Shown: positions 1 to 6,044 of the stretch, one piece after another
How the letters are laid out: each line of letters begins with the position of its first letter
Position numbering within the stretch: position 1 is the stretch's first letter
Assembly: GCA_903892365.1 (NCBI GenBank)
Contig: CAITIF010000133.1
Location: 1-6,044 of the forward strand
Length of the DNA: 6,044 nucleotides
Reading direction: 5' to 3'
DNA from: an uncultured Pirellula sp.
GTDB taxonomy: Bacteria; Planctomycetota; Planctomycetia; Pirellulales; Pirellulaceae
Notes under the pieces: model-generated
The model's database searches: none
What the model was told of the DNA's origin: nothing
Seen by the model: the letters and a program-made list of their open reading frames with translations, nothing else
Made by a program: the position numbers and the translations under genes

Positions 1-1466
1 ACGAAGCCATGCAACGGGTCGAAGAAATGGTTCGCACTGTGGACGGCGTGGAGCTTATCTTGGCGAGCGTAGGGACACGAGGCTTTGGCGGGGTTAATAG
101 CGGCAGTGTCTTTGTTCGATTGACCGAATCCCATCTGCGCACTTTTTCGTTTAGCCGATTGTTTCATGGAATTCTCAACGGGGCACCAAGCCAAGCTTTT
201 GAGGGGAACTTCAGCCAGCAGCAAAAGATGGTCGAGATCCGGACGATGCTCAAAGCGATTCCCGACGTTCGCGCTTCGATTCGAAACTTGACTTCGTTGC
301 GACAGGGCCCGAACGTCGATATCGATTTCTCGATCACAGGTCCCGATATCGCGGAACTTGCTTCGTTCAGCGAACGCATGCGCGAGGCTACTACTAAGCT
401 GCCCGGAATCGTCGACGTGGATACAACCCTACGGATGGACAAACCCGAATTGTTGGTTTCTATCGATCGTGAACGAGCGGCGGCGCTGGGCGTTTCCGTT
501 CAAGAGATTGCGGACACATTGCGGATAGCGGTTGGGGGCGACGATCGTGTATCGAGATATCGCGATGCAAAAATTGACGACGCTTATGATGTCGAGCTTC
601 GGCTTGTTGGCGTTGATCGCCGCAATGTAGATTCGATTTCCCAATTGTATGTCCGTGCGGAACCATCTCGGGATCGATCTGCCGGCAGCGGCAATGGTGC
701 TCTTGTCTCCACATCGAACGGAACCAGCCTGACACGTATCGACAATGTGGTTCGATTTCAGTTTGGAGATTCGCAAGCTCGAATCGACCGTTTGGACCGA
801 CAACGCATGGTTGCCATCCGCGCTAATATCGCTCCAGGCTATGCACTTGCCGATCGCGTCCAAGCGATGCGCAATTTGGCGACTGAGCTTGGGCTTCCTC
901 CTGGATTCAGCGCCCAAGTGCTCGGTCGCGGTAAAGAATTGGAGCGAACCTTAAACGAGTTTCGTTGGACGTTTTTGCTGAGCTTTATTTTTATGTATAT
1001 CGTTCTGGCGGCACAGTTCGAACACTTGGCACACCCGCTTACCATCTTATTCACATTGCCGATCTCGATTCCTTTCGGATTGATCAGTTTGTACTGGGGA
1101 AATGAAACGTTGAACGTTTATTCTGCCCTAGGTGTATTGGTTCTATTTGGGGTGGTCAAAAAGGCGGCGATTCTTCAAATCGACTGCACGAATGCCCTTC
1201 GTCGCAAGGGCGTTGACCGCTATGAAGCAATTCTTCAAGCGAATCGCGATCGACTTCGTCCTATCCTCATGACAACCATTTCGTTTGTGGCTGGGTTGTT
1301 GCCACTGCTGATTGCCAATGGGCCTGGTGCGGAAGAACGACGTTCGATTGCGGTACTGACGACAGGTGGTCAAACTCTTTCGTTGTTGCTCACTCTGCTC
1401 GCTGTGCCGGTGATTTATACCTATCTCGATGATTTTGGAAGTCTCTTCGCAAGGAAGAAGACCTAG
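1..1466 (+). CDS. RND efflux transporter, inner-membrane pump (AcrB/HAE1-type), C-terminal part; 5' end outside the window
   Basis: A proton-driven pump subunit of the ACR_tran family, which normally works with a periplasmic adaptor and an outer-membrane channel to export amphiphilic compounds. The frame is open to the left edge, so the ATG at 9 is internal; about 485 of roughly 1000-1100 residues are present. Numbered from that Met, residues 1-315 are periplasmic porter/docking domain, with typical stretches such as PGIVDVDT and LPPGFSAQV. TM8-TM12 lie near 319-337, 343-362, 368-392, 418-436 and 446-472. VVKKAAILQID (382-392) matches the TM10 proton-relay segment; Lys385 corresponds to AcrB Lys940, but the following Asn is Ala. 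RLRPILMTT (415-423) is the conserved start of TM11. A Ser/Gly-rich insertion (about 219-240) lengthens a normally short loop. The protein ends soon after TM12 with a basic tail. Substrate cannot be told from sequence, and no adaptor or channel gene is in view. The family is certain; the HAE1 subtype is likely. Confidence 0.93.
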   Translation, partial: EAMQRVEEMVRTVDGVELILASVGTRGFGGVNSGSVFVRLTESHLRTFSFSRLFHGILNGAPSQAFEGNFSQQQKMVEIRTMLKAIPDVRASIRNLTSLRQGPNVDIDFSITGPDIAELASFSERMREATTKLPGIVDVDTTLRMDKPELLVSIDRERAAALGVSVQEIADTLRIAVGGDDRVSRYRDAKIDDAYDVELRLVGVDRRNVDSISQLYVRAEPSRDRSAGSGNGALVSTSNGTSLTRIDNVVRFQFGDSQARIDRLDRQRMVAIRANIAPGYALADRVQAMRNLATELGLPPGFSAQVLGRGKELERTLNEFRWTFLLSFIFMYIVLAAQFEHLAHPLTILFTLPISIPFGLISLYWGNETLNVYSALGVLVLFGVVKKAAILQIDCTNALRRKGVDRYEAILQANRDRLRPILMTTISFVAGLLPLLIANGPGAEERRSIAVLTTGGQTLSLLLTLLAVPVIYTYLDDFGSLFARKKT

Positions 1467-1492
1467 CTTGGCACGGGGCATCAGCGATGGCT

Positions 1493-2929
1493 TCAAGACC
1501 ACAAGCCTAATACAGGAGCGCCCCCCTCAACAATTTGCGTAGGGCGATTTTCAAAGTTATTGATTCGCAGTTCGGGATCAATGCCTAGGGCGTGGTAAAC
1601 AGTTGCTGCCAAATCCTCAGGCGAAACAGGCTTATCCACTGCATAGGCGGCGTCTTTGTCGCTCTGTCCGTAAAGAGTTCCGCCAGGGATCTTTGCACCT
1701 GCTAGCACGGTGGAGAACAGAGTGCTCCAATGATCTCTGCCCCATTCCGCGTTAGCCTTAGGAGTGCGTCCCATCTCGCCCGTAGCAATCACCAATGTTT
1801 CTTCGAGCATGCCACGTTGATCCAAATCCTGAATCAAAGCAGAATACGCTTGATCGAATGTCGGGAGCAAACTCTTCTTAACGTCATCGCTATTGCGATG
1901 CGAATCCCAACTATACCCGTCCACACAGTCATAATGAACTGTCACGTAGCGAACCCCTGCTTCAATCAGTCGTCGTGCCATCAGGCAAGATTGCCCGAAC
2001 AGATGTCGACCGTATTGGTTCCGAACATCAGCGGTTTCGCGCCGTATGTCAAGCGCCTCGCGCGTTCGAGCCGACGTGACTAAACCGTAAGCTTTCTTGC
2101 GAAAATCATCCCAGGCGTCGATTGATTCGCCTCGCTCTTTGGCCCTGGTTTGATCATTGAATTGGGACAAAAGCGATTGGCGTCCGTTCATTCGATCGAT
2201 CGTGATCCCTTCCAAGGCGGCCAACCCTGAGATCTGAAACTGAAGTTCCTCATCCGAGCAATCACGCCAATAGGGGTTATCCGTTAGCGATGCTTTGTCG
2301 ATGCGTGTAGTAAGAGGGTTGTAGCGATTCCCTAACCAACCCGCATGTTCACCTGGACGGGGATACTGTCCCGCTTCTTGCAACCTACCAAGGGAATTTG
2401 GAAGTACCATGTACGAAGGCATCGCACGTTCGCCCCCGAAACGTTTCTGATCGGTGTGCTCAACGATCGATCCTATACTGGGCCAGTCTTTTGGTGTGGG
2501 AGCGAAACCAGCTCCAATCGGAACATGCCAACGTCGGCCTGTTTGAATGTAGTGTCCACCACCGCTGTGATCGTTGAAGGAATGAGACATCGTTCGCACG
2601 ACACAGAACTTATCTGAGATGTTGGCAGTCTTTGGCAAATGTTCTGAGATCAATAGACCGCTGGTTCGCGACGATATGGGTCGAAAGGGGCCACGAATGG
2701 TCTCAGGCGCTTCAGGTTTCATATCAAAGGTCTCCAACTGACTGGGACCTCCGAACAGAAGCAGAAAAATCACCGACTTAGCCTTAGGCTTCGCAACCGT
2801 CGACTGCGATTCAGCCCTTAGCAACTCGGGCAACGAAAGACCAAACAATCCTGAAGCACCGACCTGCAACAGATGGCGTCGATGAACCCCGTCGCAAGCC
2901 GCGCGTGAAGGACCAAGTACAGTAAACAT
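1493..2929 (-). CDS. DUF1501 family protein (PF07394), predicted Tat-exported
   Basis: A complete 478-residue DUF1501 protein, a normal length for the family. DUF1501 belongs to the alkaline phosphatase/sulfatase fold group; its reaction is not established. The ATG at 2929 is preferred because it places the family's usual N-terminus (CDGVHRRHLLQVG, twin Arg17-Arg18, then a weakly hydrophobic stretch to about residue 37) at the start. An in-frame TTG at 3052 would add 41 unconserved residues. Family blocks follow in order: FLLLFGGPSQLETFDMKP (55-72), ISEHLPK (94-100), VRTMSHSFNDHSGGGHY (111-127), GVRYVTVHYD (325-334), WDSH (341-344), GEMGRTPKAN (384-393), GRDHWSTLFSTVLAG (397-411) and YHALGIDP (445-452). 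The Glu and Asp-His residues in the last third are plausible metal ligands by analogy with the superfamily (inference). In planctomycetes such genes often sit beside DUF1549/DUF1553 genes; none is adjacent here. It is convergent with the RND gene and separated from the upstream M16 genes by a 365-base gap, so it is probably its own transcription unit. Confidence 0.92.
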   Translation of the reverse strand: MFTVLGPSRAACDGVHRRHLLQVGASGLFGLSLPELLRAESQSTVAKPKAKSVIFLLLFGGPSQLETFDMKPEAPETIRGPFRPISSRTSGLLISEHLPKTANISDKFCVVRTMSHSFNDHSGGGHYIQTGRRWHVPIGAGFAPTPKDWPSIGSIVEHTDQKRFGGERAMPSYMVLPNSLGRLQEAGQYPRPGEHAGWLGNRYNPLTTRIDKASLTDNPYWRDCSDEELQFQISGLAALEGITIDRMNGRQSLLSQFNDQTRAKERGESIDAWDDFRKKAYGLVTSARTREALDIRRETADVRNQYGRHLFGQSCLMARRLIEAGVRYVTVHYDCVDGYSWDSHRNSDDVKKSLLPTFDQAYSALIQDLDQRGMLEETLVIATGEMGRTPKANAEWGRDHWSTLFSTVLAGAKIPGGTLYGQSDKDAAYAVDKPVSPEDLAATVYHALGIDPELRINNFENRPTQIVEGGAPVLGLWS

Positions 2930-2939
2930 CTGACCCCCG

Positions 2940-2955
2940 AAGGAAGGAAGGAAGG
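2940..2955. repeat. (AAGG)4 tetranucleotide microsatellite in the DUF1501 leader
   Basis: Four perfect AAGG units, read as (CCTT)4 on the coding (-) strand. The run ends 10 bases before the DUF1501 start codon at 2929. It lies where spacing to the start codon would matter, so a change in unit number could alter translation, but four units is short for slippage. A run of five G residues on the - strand (2934-2938) between the repeat and the ATG is the only purine-rich ribosome-binding candidate. Confidence 0.75.
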
Positions 2956-3005
2956 ATTGGGGACCAATGCAAACAATCCGATAGAAAGTCTGCTGGCAGG
3001 AGCCT

Positions 3006-3098
3006 CTATTCTGAAAGATGCGATGCCACAAAGCAATCCCACAGTGACGCAAAGCTCATCATGCCCCCTCTTTCAGTTTCGCCAATCAACTATTCTGA
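3006..3098. repeat. Direct repeat pair, 9 bases (ctattctga), upstream of DUF1501
   Basis: The same 9 bases occur at 3006-3014 and 3090-3098, 84 bases apart, both upstream of the DUF1501 start. On the - strand each reads TCAGAATAG, which resembles a degenerate -10 element. This could be a duplicated regulatory site or chance; a repeat of this length in a region this size is not rare. Confidence 0.3.
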
Positions 3099-3165
3099 GG
3101 TAATCCCGGTTGCCACTAGTCTGGATCGGGTGAAGCCTTCTTCCCGTTCGTTGGGTAGGGGGCAT
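3061..3165. repeat. 9-base perfect inverted repeat with an 87-base spacer
   Basis: The left arm atgccccct (3061-3069) and the right arm agggggcat (3157-3165) are perfect reverse complements. Beyond them the similarity continues imperfectly, with CAT found again one or two bases outside each arm. No transposase, no longer terminal repeat and no clear target-site duplication is visible. It could be a pair of binding sites, the base of a long RNA fold, or chance. Confidence 0.35.
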
Positions 3166-3220
3166 CTATGGTTGATTGTTGTTGATCCTTAGCGATGCAC
3201 AACGATTTTAACTGGCAGGA

Positions 3221-3249
3221 TGAAACGGCACGGAGATGTGGCCGTTTTA
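3221..3249 (-). terminator. Second hairpin downstream of the M16 unit, possible back-up terminator
   Basis: A perfect 7-base stem (aaacggc at 3223-3229 with gccgttt at 3241-3247) encloses an 11-base loop. On the + strand it extends by a G-T wobble and a T-A pair. The A-rich and T-rich sides of the stem resemble a bidirectional intrinsic terminator. On the - strand the T-run is only three bases and part of the stem, so termination in that direction may be weak. It lies about 45 bases past the M16 stop codon. Confidence 0.35.
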
Positions 3250-3256
3250 GATCATG

Positions 3257-3284
3257 AAAACGCGATCAACCAAGCCTGATCGTG
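3257..3284 (-). terminator. Candidate rho-independent terminator after the M16 peptidase genes
   Basis: Read on the - strand, CGATCA (3282-3277), an 8-base loop and TGATCG (3268-3263) form a perfect 6-base stem that can extend past one A-C mismatch. CG and then TTTT (3260-3257) follow at once. It begins about 11 bases after the M16 stop codon, the expected place for the end of the hisB-M16-M16 transcript. The stem is short and only half G/C, so the call is tentative. Confidence 0.4.
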
Positions 3285-3294
3285 AAAGTGAAAC

Positions 3295-4515
3295 TTAGGC
3301 TTCCGGCCCGACGGTTACGGTGACTTGCTTGCGGTCGGAGAGCTTTTCAAATTCTTCCTGAACATCCTCGATCTTGACCGCTTGATAGTGCTTTGTCGCC
3401 GCTTGGATTGTTTCGTACTTTCGTCGAAACGTCCATGCGTTTCCTACGGAAAACAAGCGATTGCTGGGACGCTCCGAACCGAGAATCATTCCGGCACAAA
3501 TCTTGTTCTTGGCCAGCTCCATCTCCCGATCGGTGATAGGGTTCTGTTTACCAGCTGCAAGCGTGTTTCGAATCGCCTCCCAGTTTTCTTCTTGCTGTTC
3601 TGGCGCACACGCCAAAAACGTACAGATCAAACCACACTCTTCAAATTCTTGGGTAAACACGGCGGCTGATTCCGCCAAACCAGTATCCACCAGTTCCCAA
3701 AACAAACGGCTTCCGGAATCGTCACCTAAAATCGATGCTAAGATCCGAGTGACATACCTTCGTTCATCACAGTATCCAGGGCCCGGCGAATACTGAAGCG
3801 TGTATTGCTGAGTTGCCGGCGGGTGGACCATCGCAACATCTTCCGATTCGATGGATGGCGAACGGAGCGACCGAGCTGACGAAGAAGGCTTCCAGTGTTT
3901 CGTCATCTTTTCCACGGATTGGACCAACGCATCAAAGTCAACCGCTCCGGTTGCAACCAAAGTCAAATTGTTGGGTGCGTAACGTGCTTCATGGTAGGCT
4001 CGCATGGATTCTGGATCGAGAGCCGCAACGGTTTCACGAGTCCCCAGAACGCGGCGAGCAAGTGGATGTTCCCGAAAATAGACCTCCATCGCCCGTTCCA
4101 TCGCACCGTAAGGTGGTTGGTCGTCGTACATAGCGATCTCTTCCAAGATCACCTGTCGTTCCGTCTGAAAATCTTCGTCGCGAAGCGCAGGTCGCATCAT
4201 ATCGGTTAACAGGTCCAGAGCTGCGTTCTGGTTCTCTGGCAGAACGCTCATGTAGTAGACGGTTTGCTCCTCGCTCGTGTAAGCGTTGGATTGCGAGCCG
4301 AGGTCATCGAGTTCGCGATTGACATCCACCGCAGAACGATTGGGGGTGCCTTTAAACATCATGTGTTCAAGAAAATGGCTAACCCCTGCCATTTCAGGAG
4401 ATTCATCACGCGAACCTGTTTTGACAAAATAGCCTAGGGATTGGCTGAAGGCTTCTTTGTTGACTTCCGCGATAATCTCAAGTCCATTGTCGAGAACTTG
4501 GTTATGAAACTGCAT
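3295..4515 (-). CDS. M16-family zinc metallopeptidase, catalytic subunit (HxxEH present)
   Basis: A 406-residue M16B-size (pitrilysin/MPP-beta-like) peptidase. The zinc motif HxxEH is H47-F-L-E50-H51, and the third ligand is Glu126 in ERQVILEEI, giving the canonical 74-residue spacing. Other family marks are LDNGLEIIAE near the N-terminus, FKGT after the motif and YAPNNLTLVATG near 179-190; the second M16 domain runs from about residue 230 to the end. The R/Y substrate pair is missing there: the matching positions are about Val276 and Glu282. The ATG at 4515 is chosen over a TTG at 4542 because GGAG sits 7 bases upstream and the alternative only adds nine unconserved residues. It overlaps the upstream M16 gene by 14 bases, suggesting translational coupling and a heteromer with that protein. 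There is no signal peptide, so a cytoplasmic peptide-degrading or processing role is likely; the substrate is unknown. Confidence 0.93.
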   Translation of the reverse strand: MQFHNQVLDNGLEIIAEVNKEAFSQSLGYFVKTGSRDESPEMAGVSHFLEHMMFKGTPNRSAVDVNRELDDLGSQSNAYTSEEQTVYYMSVLPENQNAALDLLTDMMRPALRDEDFQTERQVILEEIAMYDDQPPYGAMERAMEVYFREHPLARRVLGTRETVAALDPESMRAYHEARYAPNNLTLVATGAVDFDALVQSVEKMTKHWKPSSSARSLRSPSIESEDVAMVHPPATQQYTLQYSPGPGYCDERRYVTRILASILGDDSGSRLFWELVDTGLAESAAVFTQEFEECGLICTFLACAPEQQEENWEAIRNTLAAGKQNPITDREMELAKNKICAGMILGSERPSNRLFSVGNAWTFRRKYETIQAATKHYQAVKIEDVQEEFEKLSDRKQVTVTVGPEA

Positions 4516-5746
4516 TTGCAAACTCCAGTGGCTCAGGACCAATCGTAACTAGCGACCAACTCTTGGGCCGAAACTTGCTGTAGTGCTCAATCAAGCTCTC
4601 ACATGTTAGTGCATCGATCGTGCTAAGAAGTTCTTTTCGCGTCGGAACCCGTCCTAAGTAGGCCCAATCATACGCCATCTGCGAGCTTCGCGATGAGCTG
4701 CTTTCTTGCTCCATCACCAGAGACGTACGGACCCGTGACTTTAGTCGCTTGAGTTCGTCCGGCTCAATCCCTTTTTCAAGTTCTAGAATTGTCTGAACGG
4801 TCACGTCCAACGTTTCTTGTGCTCGGGGAGCAGTTGTTCCGGCATAGCACAACACGCTTCCGCAGTCATCGAGAGAATGCGAAGAAGCAGAAACGGAGTA
4901 AACCAGTCCACGCTTTTCTCGCACCTCGGAAAACAATCGCGAACTCATGCCATCGCTAAGTATCCCAACGAGCCCGCGGCTCTGGTAGTACTCTGGGTGA
5001 TTGTAGGAAACCGCGTCGTACGCGATAGCGATATGAGTTTGTTGGCTATCATGCTTTAAATGAGAGCTTCCTGGAATGGAAACCACTTTGGCATGTGCTT
5101 GTTTTGGCATTCCAGTCCAATCGCCAAAGAGTCTCTCAACCAGCTTCAGGAACGACTCCCATTGAAAGTTCCCAGCAAGGCTGATGATAGCTCCGTCGGG
5201 ATGGTAGTGGCTTGCATGGAACTTTTTGCAGTCGTCCAGCGTGGTTTCTTCCAGCCCTTCCTGGCTTCCAAGAGACGATCGACCATAAACTTCGCCAAAC
5301 CGCAATCGCTTCAATTCTTTGAAGCATTTTTGGGCGGGATCGTCTTCGATGGACGCCAGTTCAAGCAAGGCGGATTGACGGGCCTCTTCGAGCTCGTCAT
5401 CAGGAAAATGGGGGTCGCGAATGATCGTTGCAGCAATTTCTAGCGTCGGTTCCAGAACGCTTGCCATCGCAGCCATACTCAGGGAAGTATGAAACGTGGT
5501 CACGGAGCTAGAACGTTCCACACCTAAAAAGTCCAATTGCTCCACGACCTCGCGGCTAGACCATGGCCCAGAGCCGCGTTGACACATTTCCAGCGTCATT
5601 CCCGCAAGCCCTAGACGGTTCGAAGGTTCATGATGAGTGCCGGCGGGAAGCAAAATCGAAAAAGCCACCGATTCCAACCATGGCATCGGTTCCCCCAGAA
5701 CCACCATGCCATTCGGCAAGCGATGTTCAAACACTTTTTGTTGCAT
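4502..5746 (-). CDS. M16-family protein, non-catalytic subunit (zinc motif lost, R/Y pair kept)
   Basis: A 414-residue M16 protein with the usual two domains. Where active members have HxxEH, this one reads GLAGMTLEMCQRG (46-58): the two His and the catalytic Glu align with Gly49, Glu53 and Leu52, so zinc binding is not expected. The third-ligand position is still Glu129 (ALLELASIEDDP). The second domain keeps SRLFSEVREKRGLVYSV (269-285) with Arg276 and Tyr283, seven residues apart as in the R/Y pair of M16 enzymes, which grips substrate near the active site. The family shows this as the inactive partner of a two-subunit protease (compare MPP alpha, or the bacterial SPH2681/SPH2682 type); the partner is the next gene. 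The start is set by PNG at 11-13, the normal distance from the family N-terminus. Its ATG directly abuts the hisB stop, and no strong ribosome binding site is seen, so coupling to hisB translation is likely. There is no signal peptide. Confidence 0.9.
   Translation of the reverse strand: MQQKVFEHRLPNGMVVLGEPMPWLESVAFSILLPAGTHHEPSNRLGLAGMTLEMCQRGSGPWSSREVVEQLDFLGVERSSSVTTFHTSLSMAAMASVLEPTLEIAATIIRDPHFPDDELEEARQSALLELASIEDDPAQKCFKELKRLRFGEVYGRSSLGSQEGLEETTLDDCKKFHASHYHPDGAIISLAGNFQWESFLKLVERLFGDWTGMPKQAHAKVVSIPGSSHLKHDSQQTHIAIAYDAVSYNHPEYYQSRGLVGILSDGMSSRLFSEVREKRGLVYSVSASSHSLDDCGSVLCYAGTTAPRAQETLDVTVQTILELEKGIEPDELKRLKSRVRTSLVMEQESSSSRSSQMAYDWAYLGRVPTRKELLSTIDALTCESLIEHYSKFRPKSWSLVTIGPEPLEFANAVS
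4523..4526 (-). promoter_or_regulatory. Shine-Dalgarno GGAG for the catalytic M16 gene
   Basis: GGAG on the - strand lies 7 bases before the ATG at 4515, inside the end of the upstream M16 gene. It decides the start of the downstream gene against the TTG at 4542, and its position within a translated frame favours re-initiation by ribosomes finishing the upstream gene. Confidence 0.65.
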
Positions 5747-6044
5747 CTACAGTACGCCTTTGGAGCTTGGGACGCCGGTTTGTCGCGGATCGATTTCGCA
5801 TGCCACTCGGATGGCTCGTGCAGTTGCCTTAAAAATTGCCTCTGCAATATGGTGCGTGTTGCGTCCGTGATGGAGCAAGATATGCAAGTTGCACATTGCG
5901 TTCGCGGCAAAACCTTGCCAAAAATCCTCAACCAGTTCGCTATCGAACTCGCCGATCTTGGCGGCCGGCATTTCTGCTTTAAAAACAAGATAGGGCCGCC
6001 CACTGAAGTCGATGGCGCTGGTCACCAAGGTTTCTTCCATCGGA
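5747..6044 (-). CDS. hisB: Imidazoleglycerol-phosphate dehydratase, C-terminal half (5' end outside the window)
   Basis: Imidazoleglycerol-phosphate dehydratase catalyses the sixth step of histidine synthesis, dehydrating imidazoleglycerol phosphate to imidazoleacetol phosphate, with manganese, as a cytoplasmic 24-mer in known cases. The visible 98 residues match the second half of the roughly 195-200-residue enzyme. Numbered from the Met at 6040 they show [15 protein letters not shown] (12-20), [13 protein letters not shown] (28-40), the second metal-binding signature [14 protein letters not shown] (59-72; His63, His64, Glu67) and the characteristic C-terminal end GVPSSKGVL. The frame stays open to the right edge and the preceding Pro fits the usual P-M-[DE]-E-T, so the Met at 6040 is internal. 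The first signature lies outside the window, and whether a phosphatase domain is fused upstream cannot be seen. The stop TAG at 5749-5747 is followed without gap by the ATG of the M16 gene. Confidence 0.95.
   Translation of the reverse strand, partial: PMEETLVTSAIDFSGRPYLVFKAEMPAAKIGEFDSELVEDFWQGFAANAMCNLHILLHHGRNTHHIAEAIFKATARAIRVACEIDPRQTGVPSSKGVL

Larger units (their letters stand above)
2930..3294. other. Intergenic region between the M16 unit and the DUF1501 gene
   Basis: This 365-base stretch holds no convincing gene. It must contain the 3' end signals of the M16 unit (two hairpins near its right side) and probably the promoter and leader of the DUF1501 gene (left side), both read on the - strand. 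Also visible are a 9-base inverted repeat, a 9-base direct repeat and an (AAGG)4 run, each listed separately. A weak - strand promoter guess is TTGCTT, 17 bases, CAGAAT, just upstream of the DUF1501 leader. It matches the sigma-70 consensus poorly and is not called as a feature. A 43-codon + strand frame (3061-3192) has no ribosome binding site and no recognisable product. Confidence 0.7.

Noticed and set aside
429..917. 162-codon - strand frame opposite the RND gene
   Set aside because: It is antisense to a clearly conserved coding region, and its composition is that of a reverse-complement shadow with no family resemblance.
1467..1492. Possible bidirectional terminator between the convergent RND and DUF1501 genes
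   Set aside because: Only a 4-base hairpin (catc/gatg, 1479-1489) without a T-run on either side is visible; too weak to call.
2930..3052. 41-residue N-terminal extension of DUF1501 from TTG 3052
   Set aside because: The extension would put the twin-arginine leader about 58 residues in and translate the microsatellite; family members start close to the CDG-x-x-RR block.
3115..3170. T-arm-like segment (cccgttcgttggg) suggesting a tRNA
   Set aside because: The stem is only three pairs and no acceptor, D or anticodon arm can be built around it.
3061..3192. 43-codon + strand frame starting at ATG 3061 in the intergenic region
   Set aside because: There is no ribosome binding site, no recognisable motif and no sign of coding bias; a frame this short is expected by chance.
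5611..6003. 130-codon - strand frame overlapping hisB and the first M16 gene
   Set aside because: It is out of frame with both recognised genes, covers their junction, and has no recognisable domain.
1..6044. CRISPR array, insertion sequence, toxin-antitoxin or defence genes
   Set aside because: There are no regularly spaced repeats, no transposase or integrase frame and no defence-type domains in any frame; all long frames that make sense are the five genes described.

Overview
The window looks like chromosomal DNA of a planctomycete, probably of the Pirellulaceae (Rhodopirellula/Blastopirellula type). The main reason is the DUF1501 protein with a Tat-like leader, a family greatly expanded in Planctomycetes. 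Weak or absent Shine-Dalgarno sequences at most starts and moderate base composition fit this. The assignment is inference from protein families, not from a marker gene.

Layout, left to right. (1) Positions 1-1466, + strand: the C-terminal part of an RND (AcrB/HAE1-type) inner-membrane efflux pump, cut by the left edge. (2) Positions 1493-2929, - strand: a complete DUF1501 protein, convergent with the RND gene across a 26-base gap. (3) Positions 2930-3294: a 365-base non-coding stretch. It holds two hairpins just past the M16 genes (terminator candidates), a 9-base inverted repeat, a 9-base direct repeat and an (AAGG)4 microsatellite in the DUF1501 leader. (4) Positions 3295-6044, - strand: a tightly packed unit in transcription order hisB (cut by the right edge), an M16-family protein lacking the zinc motif, then an M16 peptidase with an intact zinc motif.

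The hisB stop codon abuts the start codon of the first M16 gene (TAG|ATG), and the two M16 genes overlap by 14 bases, so the three are very probably co-transcribed and translationally coupled. The two M16 proteins look like the subunits of one heteromeric protease: one carries HxxEH and the third glutamate, the other carries the R/Y substrate-binding pair. This division is known for two-subunit bacterial M16B enzymes and is analogous to mitochondrial processing peptidase alpha/beta. The link to histidine biosynthesis is the most intriguing part of the context. The RND and DUF1501 genes show no evident functional tie to it.

I saw no mobile element, CRISPR array, tRNA or rRNA. Apart from the hisB-M16-M16 arrangement and a few non-coding oddities, the region looks like ordinary chromosomal content.
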